DNA of 64,000 nt, taken from the NCBI GenBank assembly GCA_024760905.1, contig CM045737.1, forward strand, positions 12,761,226-12,825,225, written 5' to 3'. The number at the start of each line of letters is the position of its first letter. Position 1 is the stretch's first letter. The position numbers were made by a program, and so were the translations under genes. This stretch comes from Plotosus lineatus (lineage: Eukaryota; Chordata; Actinopteri; Siluriformes; Plotosidae). Shown here piece by piece: positions 53,425 to 64,000 of the stretch. A model generated the notes under the pieces. It ran no database searches and was not told where the DNA came from. It saw nothing but the letters and a program-made list of their open reading frames with translations.

Positions 53425-54237
53425 CAGACGCTCCCCGACTTACGTTTTTAATTGGTTCCGGACGGCTGAACGTAAGTTGAAAGTGAACGTAAGTTGTTAC
53501 AGTGACGTATGATGTATGATGCTCCTACTGTCCTATACATCCATAAATACCATGACCGTATCTCATAAAACACCCCTAAATCAATTATTATAAACATAAC
53601 ATTGTAAAATAATATCAAATATATCAAATAAACATTAATTTCAAATAAGTCACTTATTTATACAGAGTTACTTTAAATGAAGCTTAAAACAGCCAATCAA
53701 CGCTTACAATATGTGAAGCGCTCAATACCGAAAGTAGTGTACTTGCTGTGGGTTATACAGACTTCCAGTCTTTCAAGTGCACAAGGGTGCCGTTGAACTC
53801 GTTTAGAACACACCCTGCACTGATGTAAATCCCAGCAAAACGGAGAGTTCTTTCTTTTGTGTAAGTAAGTAAGTAAGTAAACTTTATTCAAGAGATGCAC
53901 AAAGAACAAGGACAAATCCTAATGAATGTTAATATAAAAATAAGTATACACTCTTAGGATTCTGCTAAAAGATAATACATATCTGTAATTGTTCTGTAAT
54001 TTGTGCATTCGGGTTTTCATATTACAACTCTCTTTGCTTAACTGAGCATCTACATGGTAGATTGTGCCGATCTGAGCAGATAGTTAATTCATCTCTGTGT
54101 ATGAGACTTGCACCCGTGCTGGTAGGCTTACACTTCTGACCAACCAGATTTGCTTAGGGTTACAAAAGTCCGCAAAACAGTATAAACACAAAGATCACAG
54201 AGACGACGTATTAACACAAGGGTAGCACGCTATATAA

Positions 54238-54305
<68 letters not shown>

Positions 54306-54476
54306 ATATAAACACACTCAGTCTGTAGTTTGTAAACAATGAATGCAGCGTAATTACGTCAGCGTACTACGTAGGTACGTCTAAACTCAAAATTTGACTT
54401 TTTTTTGGAAAAAAAAAAAACAAACCAAAAAACATATAATCGAAAAAACAGATGAGTGTGAGTCGGGGAGCGTCTG
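53425..54476. mobile_element. P5: TA-target DNA transposon nested in M1
   Basis: Ends CAGACGCTCCCCGACTTACG and its inverse (GAGTCGGGGAGCGTCTG), with TA duplicated at 53423-53424 and 54477-54478. Subterminal inner repeats AACGTAAGTTG are seen near 53469 and 53488. No transposase frame was found. A TA microsatellite sits inside. Confidence 0.85.
54239..54305. repeat. (TA)n microsatellite inside P5
   Basis: Pure TA tract of about 60 bp. Confidence 0.96.
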
Positions 54477-55034
54477 TACGTAATTTTGATGGGAGATTTT
54501 GGGTTGTTTTTTGTTTTGTGTTTGATTAGGGTTCTATAATTGGCCTTGTTTTTGTGTCATTTTCCTTAACCTTTTCACCTTTTCTTCCTTAATTTCCTTT
54601 TTTTATTTTGATGAATATTTAATAAAAAAAAAGTGATGCACTGAAGCCACATAAATTGAAGCGCGGAGTAGCGAGGGATCCCTGTATATATTAAAAAAAA
54701 CGTGCAGAATAGTGAGCAGGTATGTCTTGCTAGTCAAACACTTTATGATGTTTGCGACAGAAGACGGTATTGAGCAGTACTGAGAAGCTATAACATTGCA
54801 AATGGATACACGTTGTTCGATATGAAGTTCCTGATTCAATATTCCCATAAATCGTACAGTAGTATGCTGGTGGAGTAAAAAAAATCCACAGCAGTGGAAC
54901 ATTCCTCATGAACTCTTTGGTGTGGTCTATGGAGCATTACAGTATAGAAGCTTCGGGTGGTTCAGATATACTAGTACCATGAAAATGTCCCCTGAGTCAG
55001 TCTGGGGAACTAGATAGCAAAGATAAAATAACAC

Positions 55035-55041
55035 GCGCGCG

Positions 55042-55085
<44 letters not shown>
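55035..55085. repeat. (CG)/(CA)n microsatellite
   Basis: ACACGCGCGCGCCC followed by a CA tract. Confidence 0.94.
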
Positions 55086-55086
<1 letters not shown>

Positions 55087-55614
55087 TTGCATTTAGACAG
55101 CTTTCTCCTCTTCACAAGGAAACAGAAGATTTCAATTGGAGTTATATGAAGCGTTAGATAATTTAATTAGACAAATGCCTTATACAGGGATCCCTCACTA
55201 CTTTGCGCTTTGATTCATGCAGCTTCAGTGCATCGTGGATTTTTTTTTTTTTTTGAATATTCATTGAATTAAAAAAATAAGGAAATTAAGGAAGAATGGG
55301 GAAAAAGTTCAGGAAAATGCCACAAAACAAGGCCAATTATGCCAAAAATCCAAATAAACAAAGACAACAAAAACAACCCAAAACCCCCAACAAAACTACT
55401 TACATTTTTATATTTTTATTTGAGGTGTGCATCTGTGTGTGCGCCTGTGTCTGTATGTGTGTGTATTTATATTTTATTTACATCTTATGCATTATATTTT
55501 AATGGTTAATTGTTATTCTAAGCATGTATAGCAGGGGTCGGGAACCTTTTTGATGAAGAGAGCCAAAAAAAAGACATATTTTAAAATGTAATCCTCTGAG
55601 AGCCATTTTATATA

Positions 55615-56394
55615 CAGTAAAACCTCCGCTGACGAACGCTTAAGCTCACGAACTTTTCGCCTCAAGAACATTAAATTTGCGAGCATATAGTCTCTGCTGA
55701 CGAACTAGTTTTCGGCGGACGAATCAAACCACGCGGTCGAACAGCGCCACGGTGGCGGCCACGAGAAGCTGACGCACGCTCACGGCGTCACAGTTAAATC
55801 ACCCCTTTCTTTGAGTGCGGAAGTGGTTCGTGTTTGATAGACATTTTGGACCATATTGAGTGTACTTTTGCTATTATGGGACCGAAAAAGACCCACCACA
55901 GGCGGAGATCATTGAAAAACACGAACGAGGTGTGCGTTTGTGTGACTCAGCGTCCCAGTACCAGTACGCTAAGTCTACCATTGCTCCCATCCTTAAGAAC
56001 AAGGAAGCTATTAAGGGTGCGTGTGTGGCTAAGGGTGTTTCCAAACAGTAGGCGTTTCCAAACTCTCCTTCCAAACAGTAAGTCCCTCCCTCCCTCCTCC
56101 TCCCACTCCATTCTATCAAGCCATCAACTACCATCACAAAGGTAAACGACTTTATTATACAGTACAGTTTATTTCTTTAATTACAATACAAGAGCACATT
56201 TATTATACATAAAATAAGGTATATTTTTGTGTAGTTTTAAGGCTTATTTAGTAGAAAATTATGTTTTATGGGGACCTGGGAACGGATTATTCTCATTTTA
56301 ATGGTTTCTTATGGGAAATAAATGTTCGGAAGACGAACTTTTCGCCTTACACACACTTTCTGGGAACCAATTATGTTCGTGAGCTGAGGTATCA

Positions 56395-56397
<3 letters not shown>
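55615..56397 (+). mobile_element. P6: pogo/Tigger element, internally deleted, third nesting level
   Basis: Left CAGTAAAACCTCCGCTGACG, right (inverse) CAGTGATACCTCAGCTCACG, flanked by TA. Subterminal GAACTTTTCGCCT occurs on both sides. Encodes the start of a Tigger-type transposase at 55876-56051, then jumps to non-coding sequence. Confidence 0.83.
55876..56051 (+). pseudogene. Tigger/pogo transposase N-terminus, truncated
   Basis: ATG at 55876 (MGPKK) with a frameshift just after, then EIIEKHERGVRLCDSASQYQ followed by YAKSTIAPILKNKEAIKG and a stop at 56051. This is the CENP-B-like N-terminal helix-turn-helix of Tigger transposases. The second DNA-binding domain and the DDE domain are missing. 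Confidence 0.82.

Positions 56398-56471
<74 letters not shown>
56398..56471. repeat. (TA)n microsatellite at the P6 right flank
   Basis: TA tract starting directly at the target TA of P6, interrupted once by AAATA. Confidence 0.94.
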
Positions 56472-56472
<1 letters not shown>

Positions 56473-57242
56473 TGAATACAACTAAATTGAAAAAGAAGAC
56501 CAACAATTTGAGACTATATTAAGACTGAATTTATTTTAAATGGCATTGTCATAATAAAGTTATTAATTCATGCGACTTCTAGTGCTGCATGGTTTCGCTG
56601 CAGTGTTTATGTGACAGGAAGTGCGTCCCAAGTTTTGGCAATCAGCTGGTCTGCGGGTTGAAGTTTTTCCATGCACATTTGTGTTTGCTTGCCAGCTGTG
56701 CTTGGCTTCATGCAAATGAGCTGATCAAAAATGAGGAAATTTATCTCTTTACTCAAAAACAATACGCGCAGTCTGTGGCTGTTGTTATAATCCAATAAAA
56801 TTAGAGTTTGAAGGTATCAGACCCGCCCACACACTGGCGTACAGAAAGGATTGGCACTGCGCACCACAGTGATGTAGCATTGAAAATAGATATATAGATT
56901 TAAATGTGCGAGATTTATTTCTGTTTTTGCTTTATTTGATGGCTTTTTTTTTTTGTATTTTTATTTAAATGACAGTGAAATTATGTATTCGTTATTCTGT
57001 TAAGAAAGGCCACCTGATTTATCTGAGATCCAGATACAGTCATCAAAAGAGCCACATCTGGCTTGCGAGCCATAGGTTCCCGACCCCTGCTTTACAGCAT
57101 TGAATATGTATTTATTGATATTATATACACAAATACGTGTACGTGTATGTCAGTCAGGGGAAGTCAAACCTACTTCGCGGAATCCGGCTGTAATAAGGGG
57201 GATCTCGGTCCCAATTAACTACGGAAAGTGAGGGATCCTGTA

Positions 57243-57660
57243 CGTTGTCGTACTACTCACTCGTGGTGTCCAAACGTTCAATATCTCGTCCCATGCAAAA
57301 GATTAACTGGACTTTAAAAGGTGAGGAGTAGATGGAAAAATCCTGGAGGAGCTTTTTCATTTTATTTATTTTTATTTTTATTATTATTATTTATTGATTA
57401 TTATTTTTTTAGTCCTAGCCTATATCTAAAACACTGGGTTTTTTCTTGTCTTATTAAGCTTGTTTAATCATTTGTTGAAAGAAAAACCCTGGAGATTTTG
57501 TCTGCGGTGTTCCCCATCCCCTCAGTTCTCCTCTATCTGGTCAGAAAAACGGTGGCATTTCAAGCTGCTCTGTGATGTCGTGATTACTTTGATTGTTTTA
57601 TAATTATATCTATTTCTTCCAAATTTTGTAATTGGAAAACTCACCCACTCTTTCACATTG
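57243..57660. other. Unassigned, AT-rich
   Basis: ATT-rich patch near 57365-57412, otherwise nothing recognised. Confidence 0.5.
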
Positions 57661-58058
57661 CTGCGGTATACACACCAATCAGCCATAGCATGAAAAAGAT
57701 GATGAGTGCTGACAGGTGAAGTGAATAACATTGATTTATCTCATTGCAGTGGCACCTGCCAAGGGTTAAGACATATTCGGCAGCGAGTGAGCAGTCAGTT
57801 CTTGAAGTTGATGTGTTGAAAGCTGGGTAAAAGTGTAAGGATCTGAGTGACTTTGAAACGAGACACATTGTGATGTGAAATGACCGGGTCTTGTTCATGT
57901 CCAAAATGGTCAGTTTAGTGTTGAGTGAAGGCTGGAACGTCTGGTCTGATCCCACATATGAGCTACTGTAGTGCAAACTGGTGAAACTCTTATTGCTGGT
58001 ACAGCTTGCTTTGTTATGGGGATATGTAGCAGAAGATGGTGCTAATATTATGGTAGAG

Positions 58059-58059
<1 letters not shown>

Positions 58060-58107
<48 letters not shown>

Positions 58108-58108
58108 C
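58060..58108. repeat. (TG)n microsatellite
   Basis: Pure TG tract. Confidence 0.95.
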
Positions 58109-58336
58109 ACTGCTTGTTAAAAAAAAAATGCTGTTAAAATTTTAAATTAGCAAACACTTAAGAGTCTCTGATTGTATAATTCCTGGATCAATGAATGTGT
58201 TTGTATCATTATATTTAACTGTCACTGATGCAGTGAGTACCTTTTCTTTTCCCAAACTACCATATCAAAAGACATATCAAGTGGTCGTGGAAAAGACCTG
58301 ACTCTGTTTTAGACATGTATGATTTAATGATGAACT

Positions 58337-58338
58337 AC

Positions 58339-58384
<46 letters not shown>

Positions 58385-58385
58385 T
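58337..58385. repeat. (ATT)n microsatellite
   Basis: About fifteen ATT units. Confidence 0.95.
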
Positions 58386-59462
58386 TATATATTTGATGTG
58401 ATTTTTGGGCAAATAAAATAAGTTAGGAGACATAAAAAATGACTGTCTTAATAACTGTTCAGTGTTTTATTGGAAGGATTGAACGTAAACATCAAATTCC
58501 TCCCTCTAAACTGGTCTCATTTAAACACTTGGGTGAAGTTGAAACAAAAAATTGACAGTCAAGCGCATGGCTATGTTTTAACTAAACGCATTTTCACACC
58601 GACGGTGCTGCAAAAAAGTCACAGAATTGGGATTAAACAGCAGTGTGTTCGTAAGAAAGTTGTGTTTTGGTGAGAATAACTAAAATACAAGGCTTCAGTT
58701 TAATAAATATTGGAGTCTGGAGTAATGAGAAGGTCATGAGAACTGATGAATCCTGATTTAACCTGTTTCAGAGAGATGGGCGTGTCAGGGTAACAGCAAC
58801 ACATGACGCGTACGCATCATGCATAGCAACCATTGTATGAACCTGTGGAGGCAGTATGCTGAACTGGGGTTTGGTTCAGTTGGTCAGGTAGAGGCTCAGC
58901 AGCATTATATTTCATTAATACAAAGTCAGCTGATGACCTGAATGTACTGCGTGTCCAGGTTATATTGTCCTGATGGCACAGTTCTAAAAGTCGGGCTCAA
59001 AGAGAGACGGTGTGGTTTCCGGAGCTTGAGGAATCATTTTTATCACCGAATTTCTGGTACCGTAAAGTCCTGACTTTAATCTTACTGATGGTCTCTGTGC
59101 CTCTGTTCCTGGTTTAATTATAGCAGATTGTCTTTTTTTTTTTTTTTTTTTTTTTTAATAATAGCGCTTTAATGGACTTGGTTTAGTTAAAAATAACTGT
59201 TAGATATATAAACACGGCTGTAGCGTCTTAATTGAATGTGTAAAATTAAAATGTTGATTCTGTTTACTCAAAAAAAAAATTAACCAAATTACACAAGGTT
59301 AAGACCAGGCAATCTCTTTCCGAAACAACATGACCTTTGATTGGTGTCTGTGCAAATATATCACGTAAACTGTTGAGTGTAATTATTATCCTAACCATTA
59401 AAATTTTCCACTGTGGCGATATTTTATGTTAAAGATTAAAAATAAAAAATGAGCTCAAACTT

Positions 59463-60240
59463 GGGCAGTAAAGTGGCCTCGTGGTAAAGGTGCTGGATCA
59501 CTGATCCTAATGTTGGGGGTTCAAGTCCCACTCTCCACGGGTTGTCACTGTTCCCCCAGGGCAGATAACTGGGTTATCAAAGGCTGGCCATGTCTCTCAC
59601 TATCTATGGTGAGAGGTTCATGTCAAAGAACCATTGCTGACTTTCAACAAGAGGAGATGGGGTGGGGTGGGCGCCAGCCTCCTTCTTCTTCTTCTTTTCC
59701 TTTCGGCTTTTCCCTTCAGGGGTCGCCACAGCGAATCATCTGCCTCCATCTCACCCTATCCTTTGCATCTTCTACTCTTACACCAACGACCTTCATGTCC
59801 TCCTTCACCACATCCATGAATCGTCTCTTTGGTCTTCCTCTAGGCCTTTTGCCTGGTAGTTCCAGCCTCAGCCTAGACTCATGCCTTTCCTCTTCTCTCT
59901 CTGGCAACGGACACGCCTCCCGCCTCTCCTTCTTCGACGTCTTCGACCAACAGTAGTCCAATTTCCATCAGCACCCTGTTGGTTGACGGCACTGATGGCG
60001 GTCGTTGTTAACCCGGGCCTCGACCGATCCGGTATGTCATTCTTTCTTGTGATTCGCATAGTTTATTTGGCATTTGTTTTACGCCGGATGCCCTTCCTGA
60101 CGCAACCCTCTGCATTTATCCGGGCTTGGGACCGGCGTGAGGGAGAGACACTGGTTTGTGCCCCCCCCTCACGGCTGCATTGGGTGGGCGCCAGCCTCCC
60201 CGCGACCCTAATTAGGATTAAGCGGTTACAGAAAATGAAT
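59463..60240 (+). mobile_element. S1 SINE, split by a short RTE derivative
   Basis: Head GTGGCCTCGTGGTAAAGGTG and GGTTCAAGTCCC, body to GGTGGGCGCCAGCCTCC (59682), interruption 59683-60181, then the remaining tail CGCGACCCTAATTAGGATTA and AATGAATGAATG to 60240. Confidence 0.87.
59683..60181 (-). mobile_element. Short RTE derivative with 18-bp TSD
   Basis: GGGTGGGCGCCAGCCTCC occurs at 59665-59682 and 60182-60199. The minus strand holds the complete RTE 5' region (from GCAGCCGTGAGGGGGG) to CATGAGTCTAGG, then jumps to CTGAGGCTGGAACTACCAGG and runs to the RCGDP end and AAGAAGAAG tail. About 2.6 kb is deleted. The fused frame 59961-59716 is open, from MDYCWSKTSK to RCGDP. The junction differs from that at 30712. 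Confidence 0.92.
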
Positions 60241-60365
60241 GAATGACTGCACTCATAAACTCAGAAGTATTTAAAATCAGGATCATATCAGGACGGTTCT
60301 GATCATTGGTACGTCTTCAAATTTTCACACCTTTTTTTTTTTTTTTTTTACTTTAAAAAAATGTA

Positions 60366-60544
60366 TACAGTGATCCCTCGCTACTTCGTGCTTCAGTTTC
60401 TGCGGTTTCAGTGCATCACGGGTTTTTCAAAAGTATTCATAAAAAAATAAGGAAATTAAGGAAGAATCGGGGGAACAAACAAAAACAAAAAACAACCCAG
60501 AGTCCCCCAACAACACTACTTACATTTATAATATGAGGTATGCA

Positions 60545-60588
<44 letters not shown>

Positions 60589-60810
60589 CGTATCTCTGTG
60601 TGTGTATTTATATTCTATTTAAATTTTATGCATTATTTTAAAATATTTAATTGTTATTATAATCATTTATAGTGTTGAATATGTATTAATTGATATTATA
60701 TACGCATATTCTTGTATGTATAGGTCAGTCAGGGTGGGTCGATCCTACATCATGAAAATCGGGGGGGATCCTTGAGCCCCATTAACCACAGAAAGTGAGG
60801 GATCCCTGTA
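60366..60810 (+). mobile_element. M1 MITE, complete
   Basis: TACAGTGATCCCTCGCTACTT left end, GAAAGTGAGGGATCCCTGTA right end. Interior with AATAAGGAAATTAAGGAAGA and a TG tract at 60549-60585. Confidence 0.87.
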
Positions 60811-61471
60811 ATTATTATAATATTTGATAAATTTCCCAAAGGTGGATTTTAAAAAGGTTTTCTTGAGAGTTTAGATAATCACGTATCTATTAACGTGTTG
60901 TGAATATTCAGCAAGATTTGTATCATTCCCTTGTTTTCAGTAACAACACGTCTTTATTATCGAGGGTTTAAGTCATGGTGCACTATTAACTTTTTGAAAT
61001 CATATTGCAGCTGCGTAAAGCATTAGAAATTGAGTCGTGGGGATTTTCAGAGCTGTGTTTGAATTGAATGTTATGCATTAAAAAAAAAAAAAAAACCACG
61101 TAGTTGTTTGCATGTTTTATAGAACTGTGTTTGTTTATGTCAGGTTTTGCACGTCGCAGGTCACAGGTCTCATGTCTCGGGGATATAAATAGTGCATGGA
61201 GCAATACTACTCCCCGGGGCAAGCTCTCGTACACAGAAGACTGGAACACAGCAACAGGCTGATAGTTGGTGATCCCGCTACACACTGCACAAATACCCAT
61301 ATCATAATAACAAACAGTACATGGGGGTCAATAGCAAAACATCAGATAATACAGAACCTGAACACTCAGTCGGTGTATTTTCCCAGAAAAAAAAAAAGAC
61401 TTGTACTGTATTCGAGAATGTTATGTCTGTAGAGATTGGATAAAAAGTGTCCAGAGACCCTGCGCTCACAT
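60811..61471. other. Unassigned, intronic to usp24
   Basis: An A tract at 61081-61095. No gene or element recognised. Confidence 0.5.
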
Positions 61472-61758
61472 GTCCCCAGTGGTAAAGGTGCTGGATCACT
61501 GATCCCAAGGTTGGGGTTCAAGCCTTACTCTTAATGGATTGCCACTGTCCCCCCCAGTGCAGCTAACTGGGTTATCAAAGGCCAGCAATGTCTTTCACTG
61601 TCTCTGGTGTGAGGTTCATGTAAAAGAACCATTGCTGACTTTTGTAAAGAGTCTGTCCAGGGTGTACTCTCTGCCCTCGCCCACAGTCGGCTAAGATGGG
61701 CGCCAGCCTCCCTGCGATCCTAATTAGAATTAAACAGTTCAGTAGGAAATGAATGAAT
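61472..61758 (+). mobile_element. S1 SINE, internal deletion
   Basis: CCAGTGGTAAAGGTGCTGGA head, GTGCAGCTAACTGGGTTATC, CATTGCTGACTTTTGTAAAG, then a deletion to GTCCAGGGTGTACTCT and the tail CCTAATTAGAATTAAACAGT with GAATGAATTA. Confidence 0.82.
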
Positions 61759-63405
61759 TAGTAAAAAATTGTCCAAGATGTTTGGGCGGGAGGGATGGCT
61801 GTCCGTCCCCAGTTAGTCACGCTGACACTAGCCAGTCACAAGATTAGCTAGAGGATGGAGCCGTCCTCTGACTGTATTACACAGTCCCATGATCCATGAT
61901 GCAGCATGGGGGAGGGGGTGGGGCTTTGCGAGAAAATTTGAAAAGTAATGAATGAGAAGGCAAGTGAAAGTGTATACGTAGCATATTTGATAGCGAGCAC
62001 ATCCAGGCCATTGGAAGTCTCTCTTAAAGCATTGTTGTTTCTCCTCTTTTCAACATGAGTTGTGTTCGTGCACATGGGCTCTCATAGACTCAGGGAAAAA
62101 GGGGGTATGCCTAAGTGTTTGAAAGGTTGTGCCAAAAAAAAAAAAAATGTCAAGGTTTTTAAGACAAAATAAGGCACTACACACATTATGATCATGTGAC
62201 CTATTAATGCTCAAGAGCTGTGCGTAAATAAAGGAATGATGTACTGCCACAGGTCACTATCTTGAGATGATCCCTGGCAGGGTATCAAGTTCAGTCTTGC
62301 ATCACCCCGAAGACGTTTATTCATTTATCTATTTTTACTGTCTTAAACTGTGTTTACTTGACTCCACTTATTATACAGCCGTTAGAGAATATTGATTTAA
62401 AGGTGATTATGCTGCGTATGTTGAAGATACGCGTCATAGCAAAGGTGTGTTATTTTTAACGATGATCTATTAATACACAGATTTAGGCACTGCCTTAAAG
62501 CAGAACTCCAAATGCAGATCTCTATGATGTTCAGGGCTGGTGTTAGAAGAGTAATGCGGCTGGTTCCACGAGGGACTGAATCAACTGTTTCCCTGGAGAA
62601 TATACCCTGTGTTTTCCCACTACTGTCTGGAGCGAAAGCCGGAAAGGTTCACACAGAGTGGGGTTTTTTTTGTCCCCTCATGTATTTTAACCAGCTGATT
62701 TCTGCTTTGATGAGTGTCTATAGATTGTTTTTGTGCAGGGCTGGCTGGGGGGGAATGAATCACATTGCTGTTGGTAACAGGATCCGCCTAGTTGCGATCT
62801 CTCTGCTCTCAGTTAGCGACAGTGGCGAAAGCATATTTGGCAATGAAGGTTGCGAATTGAGTTGCACTGATTATAGTTGTACAAAAACATGACTAACAAA
62901 AGTGTAGATATTTACGTCTGAAGTGATGCATGACATCATATGACACGCTTACCTGCATTTACCCTTTTAATCAGTGATTAAAAATCCAAGTCACTATTTA
63001 CTGATGTTATTGCGAACCTACTCTGATTTAAAAATCTGTCTGGAAGGCTATAAGGAAAATAACTATTTATTATTTCATACATCATACAAGGATCATTAGA
63101 TGAGCTGGAATTTATTTTCTTTGAGTGCAAGATTATTTAAAAAAAATAATAAAATTGAATACAAACTTTTTATTTCAATTTGTTCAGCATGTTAATCATA
63201 TTTTTTTAATGAGCGACCATTATTTCACTCAACATTCATAATTAATTTGCGATTTTTAAAATTAATTATTTTTTTTTTTATAAATCTCTTTTTAATAAAG
63301 TCACTTTGAATATTTGAATTTCACCAAAATCAACAAACAAAAAACTAAAAAACATTAAAAACACTATTTAAAAGAATAAATAATAAAAAATAAAAAAAAA
63401 ATTCT
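61759..63405. other. Unassigned, AT-rich toward the right
   Basis: Open frame 62512-62892 (126 codons) shows no domain and lacks splice context. The rest is AT-rich with A and T tracts. Confidence 0.5.
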
Positions 63406-63615
63406 CAATCGCTTAATCCTAATTAGGGTTGTGTGAAGGCTGGCACCCATCTCGGCCAACTCTGGGTGAGGTAGAGATTTTGTTTGTGTGAGTGTTGGCC
63501 CTGCGATGGCCTGGCGCGCTGTCCAGGATGTATCCTGCCCTCGAACAGAGTCGGCTGAGACGAGCGCCAGCCTCCCCTCAACATTAATTAGTATTAAGCG
63601 GTTCAGAAAAATGAA
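63406..63615. mobile_element. Two opposed SINE tails (inverted pair)
   Basis: 63406-63475 is a minus-strand tail (CGCTTAATCCTAATTAGGGT, GGCTGGCACCCATCTCGGCC). 63484-63615 is a plus-strand S3 tail (GTGTTGGCCCTGCGATGGCC, GAGCGCCAGCCTCC, GTATTAAGCGGTTCAGAAAA). Two 5'-truncated insertions, or one with an inverted 5' part. Confidence 0.78.
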
Positions 63616-63881
63616 TAAAAAATCTAATGGGGAAATTATATATTAATTTATTCAGACTTTTAAGAACATTTTTATTTTTGATAATCATGTGACTGTTGGG
63701 GATATTTCAAATTTCAGAGACAAAACGTTAATCACAATTACAGGGCACATTACCTATGTTTAGTTGTCAACCATTTCATATTGATATTTCATATAATGAA
63801 CACAAAATGAGCAAATACACAACACATTATTTTCTGTAAATTTTATGATGACATTAAAGGGTTTGTCTTGTGTGTTTTTAC

Positions 63882-63985
63882 CTTTTCGAATTGCTGGTGT
63901 TCTTTGAACTTGCGCAGTTTTCAGAACGTTTTCAAGTTCCTGTGTAAGAAACTCCAACCCCTTGAGCTGCATGCCATGTAGTTTT
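63882..63985 (-). CDS. Possible exon of an unrecognised minus-strand gene
   Basis: 104 nt between an AG (63986-63987, after AAATTTTATGCCT) and a GTAAAAA donor at 63881. The open frame reads KLHGMQLKGLEFLTQELENV followed by LKTAQVQRTPAIRK. It looks like a soluble helical segment, and the codons do not resemble any element here. I do not recognise the protein. It could instead start at the ATG at 63993. It would lie within or beyond usp24 intron 1, on the opposite strand. A chance open frame is possible. Confidence 0.4.
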
Positions 63986-64000
63986 CTAGGCATAAAATTT

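Larger units (their letters stand above)
55532..57089 (-). mobile_element. hAT element nested in M1, itself split by P6
   Basis: CAGGGGTCGGGAACC and GGTTCCCGACCCCTG ends. Flanking 8-mers ATGTATAG and CTTTACAG are partly matching, an aged duplication. Interior (56480-57080) is the reverse of the hAT at 39638-40440. Orientation is opposite to that copy. Confidence 0.82.
55183..57242 (+). mobile_element. M1 MITE, split by a hAT element
   Basis: TACAGGGATCCCTCACTACTT on the left and GAAAGTGAGGGATCCTGTA on the right. M1 sequence covers 55183-55531 and 57090-57242 and joins seamlessly (AAGCATGTATAG / TTTACAGCATTGAATATGTA). Confidence 0.87.
57661..59060 (+). pseudogene. Decayed Tc1-like transposon/transposase (second type)
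   Basis: 57665-57990 reads as the 5' part of a fish Tc1-like element: CACCAATCAGCCATAGCATG, GTGAAGTGAATAACATTGAT, then a transposase-like start around AAGGATCTGAGTGACTTTGA. 58725-59030 continues with the central part: ACTGATGAATCCTGATTTAA (SDES region), GAGATGGGCGTGTCAGGGTA, GGAGGCAGTATGCTGAACTG. Between them are a TG tract, an ATT tract and unrelated sequence. Many stops and no intact ends, so it is old. Confidence 0.6.

Noticed and set aside
62512..62892. 126-codon plus-strand open frame
   Set aside because: No recognised domain, no splice context, within a large presumed intron. Length is compatible with chance.

Overview
This window looks like nuclear DNA of a ray-finned (teleost) fish. 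Two split protein genes with vertebrate-type splice sites are recognisable. The rest is a dense patchwork of fish-type mobile elements: Tc1, hAT and pogo/Tigger-like DNA transposons and their MITEs, RTE-, Rex3- and L2-like LINEs, and several tRNA-headed SINE families. Long CA/TG and TA microsatellites are common. Nothing here resembles a bacterial operon, phage, plasmid or CRISPR locus.

Genes. bloc1s2 (subunit 2 of BLOC-1/BORC) is on the minus strand in five coding exons between 45948 and 32396. The joined exons give 178 codons including the stop, and every junction keeps frame. The second intron (33653-42756) has grown to about 9.1 kb by element insertion. About 2.1 kb from its start codon, on the plus strand, is the first coding exon of usp24 (48040-48330), with the UBA domain and a clean splice donor at 48331, inside a GC-rich, CpG-rich stretch. 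The two genes form a divergent pair. The following 15.5 kb is probably usp24 intron 1. A possible exon of an unrecognised minus-strand gene is at the right edge (63882-63985).

Left third (1-31 kb). No host gene was recognised. The main items are two RTE-type LINE copies facing away from each other (3664-4902 minus; 5041-8168 plus, nearly full length), both with intact target-site duplications. Also present are eight copies in the whole window of one MITE family (M1, ends CAGGGATCCCTC, TA target), two copies of a pogo-like element carrying a 70-bp minisatellite, and other pogo-like elements, some nested.

Middle (34-43 kb, bloc1s2 intron 2). M1 with a SINE inside, an L2-like LINE abutting an opposed Rex3-like LINE, and a hAT element with a dead Tc1 transposon inserted in it.

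Right third (48-64 kb). Nested DNA transposons at 53177-54686 and 55183-57242 (three levels), a decayed second Tc1-like transposase, and a short internally deleted RTE inserted in a SINE with an 18-bp duplication.

The most unusual theme is modular sharing among the retroposons. Short RTE derivatives consist of only the two ends of the LINE, and one SINE family (S2) carries such an RTE-end module behind the tRNA-derived head and body of family S1. S1 and another family (S3) share a different 3' tail. Working names used below: S1-S5 = SINE families, M1 = the CAGGGATCCCTC MITE, P1-P6 = pogo/Tigger-like elements.
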